From assembly GCA_002256345.1 (NCBI GenBank), contig NKIY01000001.1:558001-622000 (forward strand): a DNA stretch of 64,000 nt. The letters are read 5' to 3'. This document shows, one piece after another, positions 45,850-54,773 of this stretch. The stretch's first letter is position 1, and every line of letters starts with the position of its first letter. The notes beneath the pieces are model-generated. The model was given only the letters and a program-made list of their open reading frames with translations. It searched no databases and was not told the origin of the DNA. A program made the position numbers and the translations under genes. Source of the stretch: Bradyrhizobiaceae bacterium PARB1 (GTDB lineage: Bacteria; Pseudomonadota; Alphaproteobacteria; Rhizobiales; Xanthobacteraceae).

Positions 45850-47261
45850 GCGCTACCGAACCCGCATTGCTCTCGGTCACCGAAGTCGCGAACGCCATCG
45901 CGGCGAAGAAGCTGTCATCGCGCGAGGTCACGCAATCCTGCCTCGACCGCGTCGCGAAATGGCAGCCGCATCTCAACGCCTACATGTCTATCGAGGCCGA
46001 GGCTGCGCTTGCGGCTGCCGATAAAGCCGATGCGGCGTTCGCCAAAGGCGGGAGTTGCGGTGTTCTGCATGGTGTGCCGATGGCGCATAAGGACATGTAT
46101 TACGACGAAGGCCATGTGGTGACCTGCGGCTCTAAAATCCGCAAGGATTGGGTCGCGAAGACTACCGCAACCTCGCTGCAACGCCTGAAGGACGCCGGCA
46201 CCGTCCGGCTTGGTTCGCTGCAGATGGTCGAATTCGCCTTCGGCCCGCTCGGCCACAACACCCATTACGGTCCGGTCCGCAATCCCTGGAATGTTGCCCA
46301 CGCCACCGGCGGTTCGTCCTCGGGCTCCGGCTCGGCCGTGGCGGCGCGTCTGACCTTCGCTGCGCTCGGCTCCGACACCGGCGGTTCGATCCGCATGCCC
46401 GCGCATTTCTGCGGCGTCTCCGGCCTGAAGACCACGGTTGGCCTCGTCAGTCGTGCCGGCGCGATGCCGCTGTCGCAGTCGCTCGATACGGTCGGCCCGC
46501 TGGCGCGTACGGTCGAGGACTGCGCACTGGTCACCGGCCTGATGGCGGGTGCCGATCCGCTCGATCCGACCGCCAGCATCCGTGAGGTGCCGGATTACAT
46601 GGCGGCCACCAAAGCGTCCGCAAAAGGCATGACCGTCGGCATCCCGAAGGCTTTCTATGTGGACGATCTCGATCCCGAGGTCGCCGCGATCCTGCAGAAC
46701 ACCATCGCTGCGCTGAAGGACGAGGGGATTGCGATCGTCGAGGTCGATCTCCCGAACCAGCTCCAGCTCACCGCAGCGTCGCAACTCGTGCTCGCAACCG
46801 AAGCTGCGGCCTTGCACAAGCGCTGGATGATCGAGCGCCCGCAGGACTACGGCCCGCAGGTGCTGATGCGTCTCGAGAACGGCCTCGCCATCACCGGCGT
46901 CGCCTATCTCGAAGCCCTGCGCTGGCGCGGCCCGGCGCTTGCCGCGCATCTGACGGCTGTCGCAGGCGTCGATGCGATTCTCGCACCGGTCTCGCCAATG
47001 GCCGCGCCGCGGATCGACGAGACCGACATCGGCAACGGGCCTGGCGCCGAGGCGCTGATCCAGCGCGTCACGCGCTTCACCCGTCCGATCAACTATCTCG
47101 GTCTGCCCGCGCTTTCCATCCCGGCCGGTTTCACCAAGGCAAAACTGCCCGTTGGCATGCAGCTTGTCGGCCGTCCGTTCGAGGAAGCGACACTCCTGAC
47201 CATCGGCGCCGCGTTCCAGCGCGCGACCGATCACCATATGAAATGCCCGGAATTGCCATGA
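45846..47261 (+). CDS. Amidase-signature hydrolase (AtzE/GatA-like)
   Basis: A 471-residue amidase. The catalytic triad is complete: Lys82 in MAHKDMYYDEG, cis-Ser157 in TGGSSSGSG and nucleophile Ser181 in SDTGGSIRMP. Relatives include GatA, AtzE (1-carboxybiuret hydrolase) and peptide or aryl amidases. It is coupled to the AtzG-like gene upstream (ATGA) and to the ATPase gene downstream (ATGA at 47258-47261), so it is an integral part of the transport operon. There is no signal peptide, so the imported substrate would be hydrolysed in the cytoplasm, releasing ammonia or an amine. Confidence 0.88.
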   Translation: MSATEPALLSVTEVANAIAAKKLSSREVTQSCLDRVAKWQPHLNAYMSIEAEAALAAADKADAAFAKGGSCGVLHGVPMAHKDMYYDEGHVVTCGSKIRKDWVAKTTATSLQRLKDAGTVRLGSLQMVEFAFGPLGHNTHYGPVRNPWNVAHATGGSSSGSGSAVAARLTFAALGSDTGGSIRMPAHFCGVSGLKTTVGLVSRAGAMPLSQSLDTVGPLARTVEDCALVTGLMAGADPLDPTASIREVPDYMAATKASAKGMTVGIPKAFYVDDLDPEVAAILQNTIAALKDEGIAIVEVDLPNQLQLTAASQLVLATEAAALHKRWMIERPQDYGPQVLMRLENGLAITGVAYLEALRWRGPALAAHLTAVAGVDAILAPVSPMAAPRIDETDIGNGPGAEALIQRVTRFTRPINYLGLPALSIPAGFTKAKLPVGMQLVGRPFEEATLLTIGAAFQRATDHHMKCPELP

Positions 47262-48229
47262 CCAACCTGATCGACGTTCGCAATCTCAATGTCCGCTTCG
47301 GCGGTGAGCGCACCGTTTATGCGGTCAACGATCTCAGCCTCTCCGTGAAGCAGGGTGAGGTGCTTGGTTTGCTTGGCGAGTCCGGCTCCGGCAAAAGCGT
47401 CACCCTGCGCGCTCTGATGCGTCTGCTGCCTAAGAAGCGCACGCAAATCACCGGCGCCGTCAATGTGCTCGGCAAGGACGTGCTGGCGCTGGACGACGAC
47501 GAGTTGTCGAAGTTCCGCGGCCAGAGCGTGTCGATGATCTTTCAGGAGCCAGCGCTGGCGTTGGACCCTGTCTATACGATCGGCCAGCAGATCTCGGAAA
47601 GCGTGATGCGGCACGAGGGCAAGAGCCACGCCGAGGGCATGAGGCGCGCGCTTGAAATGCTCGAGGTGGTGCGCATTCCCTCGGCGAAGCGCCGTCTGGA
47701 TGCCTATCCGCACGAAATGTCCGGCGGCATGCGGCAGCGCGCGATGATCGCGCTGGCGCTGGCCTGCAAGCCAAAAATCCTGCTGGCGGACGAGCCGACC
47801 ACGGCGCTGGATGCCACGGTGCAGATCCAGATCCTGCTGCTGCTGCGCGAGCTGCAGCGCGAATTCGGCATGTCGATCATTTTCGTGACGCACGATATCG
47901 GCGTCGCCATCGAAATCTGCGACCGCGTTGCCGTCATGTATGCCGGCCAGATCGTGGAGCAGGGCACCACGAGCCAGATCGTGCGCTCGGCAGTGCATCC
48001 CTATCCGCAGGGCCTGCTGTCATCGACGGTGCATGGCGCCAAGCGCGGCGAGCGTTTGGAGACCATTCCGGGCACGCCGCCTTCGCTCGACACGAAGCCG
48101 GCAAGCTGCTCATTCGCACCACGCTGCAAGTTTGCGCAGGATCGCTGTGTGGAGGCGCTGCCGCCGAATGTGGAGCTCGCGGGTGATCGCGTGGTGCGGT
48201 GTATTCGGGCGGAGACGGTGGCGGCCTAA
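47258..48229 (+). CDS. ABC transporter ATPase, DppD/OppD type
   Basis: A 323-residue ATPase with Walker A GESGSGKSVTLRAL (near residue 43), signature MSGGMRQRAMIALALACKP (near 155) and Walker B ILLADEPTTALD. The C-terminal Cys motif PASCSFAPRCKFAQDRC is near residue 285. The start overlaps the amidase stop. With the DppF-type protein it would form a heterodimeric motor. It is separated from its partner by the amidase genes, an uncommon order. Confidence 0.9.
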   Translation: MTNLIDVRNLNVRFGGERTVYAVNDLSLSVKQGEVLGLLGESGSGKSVTLRALMRLLPKKRTQITGAVNVLGKDVLALDDDELSKFRGQSVSMIFQEPALALDPVYTIGQQISESVMRHEGKSHAEGMRRALEMLEVVRIPSAKRRLDAYPHEMSGGMRQRAMIALALACKPKILLADEPTTALDATVQIQILLLLRELQREFGMSIIFVTHDIGVAIEICDRVAVMYAGQIVEQGTTSQIVRSAVHPYPQGLLSSTVHGAKRGERLETIPGTPPSLDTKPASCSFAPRCKFAQDRCVEALPPNVELAGDRVVRCIRAETVAA

Positions 48230-48234
48230 CCTTT

Positions 48235-48265
48235 AGCCCGGATTGCGCTGCGCTCCATCCGGGCT
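48235..48265. repeat. Short hairpin repeat (AGCCCGGAT / ATCCGGGCT)
   Basis: Perfect 9-bp arms at 48235-48243 and 48257-48265 lie between the convergent transport operon and the CinA-type gene. It is the shortest member of the family seen at 8900 and 25397. Confidence 0.7.
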
Positions 48266-48273
48266 ACGCCTTC

Positions 48274-48762
48274 CTAACCCTTCAAATTCTTCAGCAAGAA
48301 CGTCAGCGCCGTCTGCGCAAACATCTGCATGTTCTCCTGCCGGTCGCTGCTGCCCGTTTCCAGTGTCATGACTTCGTTTGCCGGCCCGGCCACGGCGATG
48401 CAGCTATGCCCGGCGGCGTCACCATAGCGGTTGCCCGATGGCCCCGTGGCGCCCGTTTCCGACAGTCCCCAGTCGCAGCCCAGCCGCTCGCGAATCTGCG
48501 CCGCCAGGAGTTGCGCATAGGGCTCGGAGGACGAGCGCATCCCCGGCACCCGAAACGCATCATCGGGAATGTCCATCAGTGCACGCCGCGCATCGCGCGT
48601 ATAGATCACGCCGCCACCGATGAAATAGGCGGATGCCCCGGGCACCGCGAGCAGGGCGGCAGAGATCAATCCACCGGTTGATGACTCGGCCACGCCGATC
48701 GTCTGCTTGCGTGCGATCAGCTCGATAGCAACTTTCTCTGCGAGCGGAAGCAGGTCCTTCAC
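48274..48762 (-). CDS. CinA C-terminal-domain protein (nicotinamide-nucleotide amidase PncC-like)
   Basis: A 162-residue stand-alone CinA C-terminal domain, which in PncC deamidates NMN. Motifs are IGVAESSTGGLISAALLAVPGAS (near residue 25), FIGGGVIYTRDARRAL (near 50) and LSETGATGPSGNRYGDAAGHS (near 105). The start is GTG, overlapping the TGA of the upstream metallo-hydrolase gene by GTGA, so translation is coupled. Confidence 0.85.
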   Translation of the reverse strand: MKDLLPLAEKVAIELIARKQTIGVAESSTGGLISAALLAVPGASAYFIGGGVIYTRDARRALMDIPDDAFRVPGMRSSSEPYAQLLAAQIRERLGCDWGLSETGATGPSGNRYGDAAGHSCIAVAGPANEVMTLETGSSDRQENMQMFAQTALTFLLKNLKG

Positions 48763-49700
48763 GACTTCAGCCCTGCCTTCTTCGGCGCCAGCGAACCATA
48801 GACAGCACGAACGAAGTTCTTGCTCGCCGTTTCGTTCGGCGCCCATTTCGCATCGAGGTCGGCGAAAGGCTTGGCGGCCTGCACCTCGTCCTCGGTTTTA
48901 CCTTCCTTCACCAGCTTCGCCATGCGATCTCGTGCCGTGACCAGCATGTCGCGATAGGCCGTGAGCGCCGCCCTGTCGGCGAGCGGGCCATGGCCGGGAA
49001 CGATCTTGGTCTTGTCATTGACCAGCTTCAAATAGGTGTCGGCCGCGGCGATCATGCCTCTGATATTGCCGCCATTGAGCACATCGATATTTGGATAGCG
49101 GCCATTGGTGAAGGTGTCGCCGGTCGCGAGCACGTTGGCGCTCTTGAAATAGACGTAAGTATCGCCGTCGGTATGCGCGTTCTTGATATGGTGCAGTTCG
49201 GCGATGCGGCCACGCAGGCTGAGCGTTAGCCGGTTCGGAAAAGTACGTGTCGGCAGTGCTGCCCTCGGCGCAGGTGGATTTTGGCCGCCGGTCAGGAAAT
49301 TCGCCGTGCCCTTGGCGAGACGCGTGCGCACCTTGATGTTCGCAACGATGGTCGCACCGTCCTTGGCGAAGGCTTCATTGCCGCCGGTGTGGTCGCCATG
49401 GAAATGCGTGTTGACGACGTACTTCACCGGCTGCGGCGTGAGCTTTGTGATCGCAGCCTTGATCTTGTCGTGCAGCGGCGCGAACTGGCTATCGACGAGG
49501 ATGGCGCCGACTTTCGCGGTGGCGAGCGTCATGTTGCCGCCCATGCCTTCCAGCATGTAGACGCCGTCGCCGAGATCGGTGGATTTGATCTCCACCTTGG
49601 AGAAATCCGGTGGTGGCGGCGCTTGCGGCGTCTGCTGCGCGAACGCATGTGCAGTAAAGGCGGCAAGTGAGCCGGCAAGGAGGATCGCGAGACTGCGCAT
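48759..49700 (-). CDS. Secreted metallo-beta-lactamase-fold hydrolase
   Basis: A 313-residue protein with a clear signal peptide (MRSLAILLAGSLAAFTAHAFA, cleavage near residue 21). The zinc motif VNTHFHGDHTGG is near residue 100, with further ligands in GDTFTNG (near 190) and IVPGHGPLAD. It is a periplasmic class-B-like fold protein, but substrates of this subgroup vary, and resistance to beta-lactams should not be assumed. GGAG lies 7 bp before the ATG. Confidence 0.85.
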   Translation of the reverse strand: MRSLAILLAGSLAAFTAHAFAQQTPQAPPPPDFSKVEIKSTDLGDGVYMLEGMGGNMTLATAKVGAILVDSQFAPLHDKIKAAITKLTPQPVKYVVNTHFHGDHTGGNEAFAKDGATIVANIKVRTRLAKGTANFLTGGQNPPAPRAALPTRTFPNRLTLSLRGRIAELHHIKNAHTDGDTYVYFKSANVLATGDTFTNGRYPNIDVLNGGNIRGMIAAADTYLKLVNDKTKIVPGHGPLADRAALTAYRDMLVTARDRMAKLVKEGKTEDEVQAAKPFADLDAKWAPNETASKNFVRAVYGSLAPKKAGLKS

Positions 49701-49783
49701 GAGGCACTCCAGAAAATCGAACGCCGATGTCTTAGCACATCGGCGCTCTCGTCAATGCTGCAACGCGTTCACTTCAGCGTGCC

Positions 49784-51109
49784 TCATGCAGGAATCGGCT
49801 TTTGCGCAGTCGCCTCGCCGCGATTGCGATAGATCGCAAGTGCAGCAATGGCGCCGCTGGCGGCGGCCGCCATCAGCCAGAAGCCGGGGGAGGCGCGGTT
49901 GCCTGTATGCTCGATCAGCCAGGTCGAGGCGAATGGCGTGAATGTGCCGAGCAGGCCCGCAGCCAGCGCAAAGGCAAGCGAGAAGCAGGTCGTTCGCACA
50001 TGCGGCGGCACCACCTCGACCAGCGCGGCCAGCATCGTGCCGCTGTAGATGCCGAAATAGAACGAGAACAGCATCTCGACGGCGAGCATCTTGCCGAATG
50101 TGGGCGCACTCACCAGCCAGCTCAATGCAGGATAAGCCGTGAGGAAAGCAAGACAGGTGATCGTGAGCAGCACCGGCTTGCGGCCGATGCGATCGGACAA
50201 TGCGCCACCGATCGGATTCCAGATGAAGTTGGTGATCGCGATCAGGCAGGTGACGATCAAGGCGTCCTGGGTAGAGAGTTTCAGCACGTTCTTGCCGAAG
50301 GTCGGCGTATAGACCGTGACGAAATAGAACGTCACCGTCGTCATGGTGGCCAGCATCATGCCGAGCAGCACGATGCGCCAGTTGGCGGCGGCGGAGGCGA
50401 ATACTTCGCCCGCGGTCGGATGCTTCTTCATCTTGAGGAATTCCGGCGTTTCCTCCAGCGTGCGGCGCAGGAAAAACAGGAACGGAATGATGATGCAGCC
50501 GATGAAGAACGGAATGCGCCAGCCCCAGGCGTCCACTACGTCCTTCGGCATCATCTCGCTCAGCACGAAGCCGATCACCGCCGCGACAAAGATCGCCACC
50601 TGCTGGCTTGCTGACTGGAACGAAGTGTAGAAACCGCGATTGCCGGGCGTCGAAATCTCCGCGAGATAGACGGATACGCCGCCGAGCTCGACGCCGGCGG
50701 AGAAGCCCTGAAGCAACCGCCCGATCAGCACGATGATCGGCGCCGCTACGCCGATGCTCGCATAGGTCGGGCATAGTGCGATGGTCACGGTGCCCACCGC
50801 CATGATGGCGAGGGTGACGATCAGTCCCTTGCGGCGGCCGATCTGGTCGATATAGGCGCCAAGCACGATGGCGCCGACCGGGCGCATCAGGGCCCCGAGC
50901 CAAAATACGCCGAAGGTGTTGAGGAGGGCTGCAGTCTCGTTTTCGGATGGGAAGAAGGCTTTGGCGATGGCGCTGGCGTAGAAGCCGAACAGGAAGAAGT
51001 CGAACTGCTCCAGAAAATTGCCACTGGTTGCCCGCAGGATTGCCGCAAGGCGTGACTTGATCTGAGGCGTCGAAACCGCGCCCGGCGCGGGATTTCGTGT
51101 GGCATCCAT
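49784..51109 (-). CDS. MFS metabolite:proton symporter (MHS family, citrate/tricarballylate type)
   Basis: A 441-residue 12-helix transporter of the metabolite:H+ symporter family. [26 protein letters not shown] (near residue 28) and [31 protein letters not shown] (near 70) are typical of citrate or tricarballylate carriers. GGGAG precedes the ATG at 51109. Substrate is probably a di- or tricarboxylate, by family only. The LysR-type gene upstream on the same strand may control it. Confidence 0.82.
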   Translation of the reverse strand: MDATRNPAPGAVSTPQIKSRLAAILRATSGNFLEQFDFFLFGFYASAIAKAFFPSENETAALLNTFGVFWLGALMRPVGAIVLGAYIDQIGRRKGLIVTLAIMAVGTVTIALCPTYASIGVAAPIIVLIGRLLQGFSAGVELGGVSVYLAEISTPGNRGFYTSFQSASQQVAIFVAAVIGFVLSEMMPKDVVDAWGWRIPFFIGCIIIPFLFFLRRTLEETPEFLKMKKHPTAGEVFASAAANWRIVLLGMMLATMTTVTFYFVTVYTPTFGKNVLKLSTQDALIVTCLIAITNFIWNPIGGALSDRIGRKPVLLTITCLAFLTAYPALSWLVSAPTFGKMLAVEMLFSFYFGIYSGTMLAALVEVVPPHVRTTCFSLAFALAAGLLGTFTPFASTWLIEHTGNRASPGFWLMAAAASGAIAALAIYRNRGEATAQKPIPA

Positions 51110-51222
51110 GTGGCGTTCTCCCGGCATCCTTGCGACCGGCGAGATGCGCGGCCGGGCAGCTTTCGGCCACCAATATGCGTCAATCTGCCACAGTTCGGCG
51201 GGGTGGGCCAAGCCGAAACGGA

Positions 51223-52122
51223 TCAGGCTTTAGGCGGAACCTGTGTGAGCAGCCACTGTCGGAAGGCGCGGAGATTGGGTGTGTCGGCGCTCGCTTCAGG
51301 TGAGACTAGATAGAACCCGGCATCCGCCGGCAGCCGGATGTCGAATGGCATCACAAGGCGGCCGGAGGCGAGGTCGCCTTCCACATAGGTGGTGCGACCG
51401 ACCGCGACGCCGAGGCCGTCGATGGCGGCTTGCAGGGTCATGAAGATCAGATCGAAGCCGAGGGCGGGTTGCTTCGAAATCGTGAGGGGCAATCCCGCTG
51501 CGGTGAGCCAAAGACGCCAGTCGTCGTCGTGGCTGGCATTTGTCTGGAGCAAAGTGTAGCGCGCGAGATCTTCCGGTTTGCGCAGGGGGCGATCGCCCAT
51601 CAGCAGTTTCGGGCTGCACACCGGAAACAGATGATCTGCCGTCAGCCAGTCGGCGCGCACACCGGGCCATTGCCCGCGGCCGTAGCGGATCGCGGCATCG
51701 ACATCGCCGCTCTTGAAATCCACCAGCGCCGTCGACGTCGTGATGCGCACGTCGATATGCGGATGCGCGTGCTGGAATGCGGAGAGCCGCGGCAGCAGCC
51801 ATTTCGAGGCGAAGGATGCGAGCGTGCTCACGGTGAGCACATGATCGCGATCGCGGTGCAACAAACGATCCGTCGCCAACCGCAGGTCATTAAACGCAGC
51901 GCGTATACCCGGCAGGTAATCGCGGCCCTGTTCGGTGAGTGCCAGAGTGCGGTTCTGGCGAATGAAGAGTTTGACGCCGAGTTCTTCCTCGAGCCGCTTG
52001 ATCTGATGACTGATGGCGGTCTGCGTGACGTTCAGTTCATCCGCGGCAAGGGTGAAGCTGAGATGCCGTGCCGCGGCCTCGAAGGCGCGCAGGCCGTTCA
52101 GGGATGGCAATCTGGGACTCAC
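51223..52122 (-). CDS. LysR-family regulator, GcvA type
   Basis: A 299-residue regulator. The N-terminal helix-turn-helix reads [42 protein letters not shown], as in GcvA-like proteins, followed by a substrate-binding domain to the C-terminus. I set the start at the GTG at 52122, preceded by GGGAG; a TTG at 52146 is an alternative. A perfect palindrome lies 42 bp upstream. It is 113 bp upstream of the MFS symporter gene on the same strand and divergent from the DUF1127 gene. Confidence 0.85.
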   Translation of the reverse strand: MSPRLPSLNGLRAFEAAARHLSFTLAADELNVTQTAISHQIKRLEEELGVKLFIRQNRTLALTEQGRDYLPGIRAAFNDLRLATDRLLHRDRDHVLTVSTLASFASKWLLPRLSAFQHAHPHIDVRITTSTALVDFKSGDVDAAIRYGRGQWPGVRADWLTADHLFPVCSPKLLMGDRPLRKPEDLARYTLLQTNASHDDDWRLWLTAAGLPLTISKQPALGFDLIFMTLQAAIDGLGVAVGRTTYVEGDLASGRLVMPFDIRLPADAGFYLVSPEASADTPNLRAFRQWLLTQVPPKA

Positions 52123-52163
52123 CGCGCTCTCCCTTCGCCGGTTCAAGGCATGAGTTTATCTCA

Positions 52164-52177
52164 TGCATTGCAATGCA
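52164..52177. promoter_or_regulatory. Perfect palindrome in the LysR/DUF1127 intergenic region
   Basis: TGCATTGCAATGCA is a perfect 14-bp palindrome between the divergent LysR and DUF1127 genes. Its position suits a LysR operator. Confidence 0.6.
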
Positions 52178-52247
52178 CAATGTCGTTTGTCGGCAGCACC
52201 GTTCGGGTCGATATCTATGCACGTAAATTTGGGCACAGGAGAGCAAA

Positions 52248-52451
52248 ATGTCTGTTTGCACCCATGAATCGATGACAAATCATCATGTTTCGACGGGCCT
52301 GTCCGGAGCCGCCGATACGCTCAAGCTGTGGTGGCAGCGCCATCAGCAGCGCCGTGAACTGGCCGAATGGACCGAGCGGGACCTGCACGATCTCGGCCTG
52401 AGCTGGTCGGAGATGCTGGCGGAAGCCGACAAGCCGTTCTGGCGGGCCTGA
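52248..52451 (+). CDS. DUF1127 small protein
   Basis: A 67-residue protein whose C-terminal half (WWQRHQQRRELAEWTERDLHDLGLSWSEMLAEADKPFW) is a DUF1127 domain, an Arg-rich helical motif. Some members regulate phosphate or RNA metabolism in alphaproteobacteria. AGGAG precedes the ATG. It lies 27 bp before the GNAT gene and is probably cotranscribed with it. Confidence 0.85.
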   Translation: MSVCTHESMTNHHVSTGLSGAADTLKLWWQRHQQRRELAEWTERDLHDLGLSWSEMLAEADKPFWRA

Positions 52452-52478
52452 GGCCCGCCAGCCGCGCAGGAGGATGTC

Positions 52479-53129
52479 ATGAAACACATCGATCTCCACG
52501 ATCTCGGGCGATACTCAGACGTTCTGCTGTCGCGCAGCGGCGAGGTGATCAACCTGCGCTTCGCCGAGGTCGCCGATGCCGGCGCGCTCCAGGTCTATTT
52601 TCGCGGACTGTCGCCGCATTCGCGTTACAACCGGCTGATGGGCGCGGCGAGCGAGCTGCCGGCTGGCCAGCTTGATCGCTTCACCCATGTGGGCGAGGGC
52701 GATGGCTTTACGCTGGTCGCCACGACAAAGCGCGATGGCGTCGAGGCGATTATCGGTGAGGCGCGCTATGCGATTGACGATGAGAGCGACAGCCTCGAGA
52801 TCGGTCTGTCGGTGGATGATACGATGCAGGGGCAAGGCATCGGCGCGGCGTTGCTCGGTAATCTCGCATGTCGGGCTGCGGCGCTCGGAGCAGGCCGCCT
52901 GTTCGGCGACACCTTGCGATCCAATGATGCGATGCTCGCGCTGGCGCGGAAGGCGGGCTTTTCCTTCACGCCAACTCCGGGCGACTGGAAGCAGATTCGT
53001 TTCGAGAAGAAGATTGCGTTTGCGCCCGAGGATATTCCCTGTGCGAGCTGGCGACTCGTGGCGATCTCCGCCAGCAGTGACGGACAGCATGGGTTTTCGC
53101 TGCGCTCAGCCCATTCCGCGATCGGCTAG
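52479..53129 (+). CDS. GNAT-family N-acetyltransferase
   Basis: A 216-residue protein with a GNAT core: EARYAIDDESDSLEIGLSVDDTMQGQGIGAALLGNL (near residue 95) includes the acetyl-CoA pyrophosphate loop GQGIGAAL, and the following helix is normal. A C-terminal extension of about 40 residues (VRLF...) is unlike the core fold. AGGAGG precedes the ATG. The stop codon overlaps the convergent hydratase stop (CTAG at 53126-53129). The target substrate is unknown. Confidence 0.82.
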   Translation: MKHIDLHDLGRYSDVLLSRSGEVINLRFAEVADAGALQVYFRGLSPHSRYNRLMGAASELPAGQLDRFTHVGEGDGFTLVATTKRDGVEAIIGEARYAIDDESDSLEIGLSVDDTMQGQGIGAALLGNLACRAAALGAGRLFGDTLRSNDAMLALARKAGFSFTPTPGDWKQIRFEKKIAFAPEDIPCASWRLVAISASSDGQHGFSLRSAHSAIG

Positions 53130-53959
53130 CTGCCCTTGAAGTTCGGCTTGCGCTTCTCGATGAAGGCCTGCACGGCTTCGCGATGATCGGCAGTCATGGT
53201 GCCGCGGATCAGACGTTCGGCCTCGTGATCGCGCGCGGTGGCGAAATCGAAGGCGATGGCTTCGTCGAGATTGTCCTTCATGTAGCGCAGCGCCAGCGTC
53301 GGTCCCTGCGCCATGTCGCGGGCGAGCGTGAATGCGGTGTCGCGCAATTCGGCATCCGGCACCACGCGGTTGAACAGGCCAATGCGTTCGGCGCGCTCCG
53401 CATCGACCTTCTCTGCGGTGAACATCAGTTCGCGGGCGCGCGCGGTGCCGACCAGACGCGTGAGCAGCCATGCGATGCCATAATCGCCGCTGAGGCCGAC
53501 GCGCAGATAGCCGGTGGAAACGAAGGCGGATTGCGCGGCGATGCGAATATCGCAGGCCATCGCAATCGCGAGGCCGGCACCGGCGGCAGGGCCAGGAAGC
53601 GCGGCGATGGTGGGCTTGCGCACCGCCACCAGCGCGCCGGTGAGCAGGCGCTGGCGCTCCTGCAGATCGGCCACGCGCTCGTCGAATGACATGTCGAGCG
53701 TGGATTGCTTGCGATGGGCGCCCATGCCCTTGACGTCGCCACCGGAACAAAAAGCCGTGCCGGCGCCGGTGATCAGCAGGGCGCCGACTTCCGGATTCTC
53801 GCCGCAGACGCGGATCATCGTGCGCAGGGCCGGCGTCAGATGATCGGAGAGTGAGTTGCGGGCTTCCGGCCGATTGAGCGTGATGATGGCGACGCGCTCG
53901 CGGATCTCGCAGAGCAGTTCATTGGTGCCGGTGTCGATGGTCACGCCGCTATCGCTCAT
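53126..53959 (-). CDS. Enoyl-CoA hydratase/isomerase
   Basis: A 277-residue crotonase-fold protein. Oxyanion-hole segments are GTAFCSGGDVKGMG (near residue 66) and LPGPAAGAGLAIAMACDIRIAA (near 124), with catalytic-region SGDYGIAWLLTRLVG (near 154). It probably hydrates or isomerises an enoyl-CoA in beta-oxidation. It clusters with an SDR and an acyl-CoA dehydrogenase. GGGAG precedes the ATG. Confidence 0.88.
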   Translation of the reverse strand: MSDSGVTIDTGTNELLCEIRERVAIITLNRPEARNSLSDHLTPALRTMIRVCGENPEVGALLITGAGTAFCSGGDVKGMGAHRKQSTLDMSFDERVADLQERQRLLTGALVAVRKPTIAALPGPAAGAGLAIAMACDIRIAAQSAFVSTGYLRVGLSGDYGIAWLLTRLVGTARARELMFTAEKVDAERAERIGLFNRVVPDAELRDTAFTLARDMAQGPTLALRYMKDNLDEAIAFDFATARDHEAERLIRGTMTADHREAVQAFIEKRKPNFKGS

Positions 53960-53980
53960 CCTGCGTCTCCCGCTGTCGGT

Positions 53981-54682
53981 TCAGAATTTTTCGACCCATG
54001 GTCGGATCTCGAGTTCCGAGCTCCAAGCCGTACGCGGTTGCTGCAGGACATGCCAGTAATTTGCGGCGATGGCATCGGGATCGAGCATCGAGTCCGGCTT
54101 GTCGGCGGGCTCTGTGCGGACCGAACTGCGGATGCCGCCGTCGATCACGAAATGCGCGACATGGATTCCCTGCGGCGCGAATTCGCGGGCGAGCGATTGT
54201 GCGAGGCCACGCAACGCGAATTTGCCCATGGCGAAGGGCGCGGACTGTGCAAAGCCCTTGATGCTGGCGGAGGCGCCGGTGAACAGGATGGCGCCCCGTT
54301 TGTTCGGCAGCATGCGCTGCAGGGCCTGCTGCGCGACAAGGAAACCGCCGAAGGCGCTGACGGCAATGGCGGAGGCCACATCGGCCGGTGCGAGTTCGAT
54401 GAAGGGACCGCGGGCGCGCTGGCTGGCATTGTAGACGACGATGTCGGGCGCGCCGATCTGCGCTTCGACATCCTTGAACAGCTTCGCCACGTCATCGGCT
54501 TGCGTGGCATCGCAAGCGAAAGCTTTCGCGCCGGTCTCCTGGCAGAGCGCATCGAGCTTGCCGGTATTGCGCGCGGCGAGGGCGACGCGAATGCCTTGCT
54601 GCGACAGCAGGCGCGCGAGCGACGCGCTGATGCCTTCACCGGCGCCGACGATCAGGGCCGTTTCGTAATGCGGGATATCCAT
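53981..54682 (-). CDS. Short-chain dehydrogenase/reductase
   Basis: A 233-residue Rossmann protein with the nucleotide-binding motif VGAGEGISASLARLL (near residue 12), NAS (VYNASQRARG) near 85, and GASASIKGFAQSAPFAMGKFAL, where the usual active-site YxxxK is replaced by FxxxK (near 153). The missing Tyr questions classical catalysis. It is transcribed 21 bp upstream of the enoyl-CoA hydratase and probably forms an operon with it. GGAGG precedes the ATG. Confidence 0.82.
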   Translation of the reverse strand: MDIPHYETALIVGAGEGISASLARLLSQQGIRVALAARNTGKLDALCQETGAKAFACDATQADDVAKLFKDVEAQIGAPDIVVYNASQRARGPFIELAPADVASAIAVSAFGGFLVAQQALQRMLPNKRGAILFTGASASIKGFAQSAPFAMGKFALRGLAQSLAREFAPQGIHVAHFVIDGGIRSSVRTEPADKPDSMLDPDAIAANYWHVLQQPRTAWSSELEIRPWVEKF

Positions 54683-54773
54683 GGGCGAACCTCCGGCGGG
54701 AGCACTTTATTCGTATGCGTTGCGGGTGCATGATGCAGATGGAAACGCCGCCAGCACAGCACAAGAGGCCGCC

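Noticed and set aside
45915-47237. 440-codon antisense open frame opposite the amidase
   Set aside because: The sense amidase has its complete triad and is coupled to both neighbours.
48759-49700. Reading the secreted metallo-hydrolase as a beta-lactam resistance enzyme
   Set aside because: The fold is shared by many hydrolases; only a single zinc motif and no resistance-specific features are visible.
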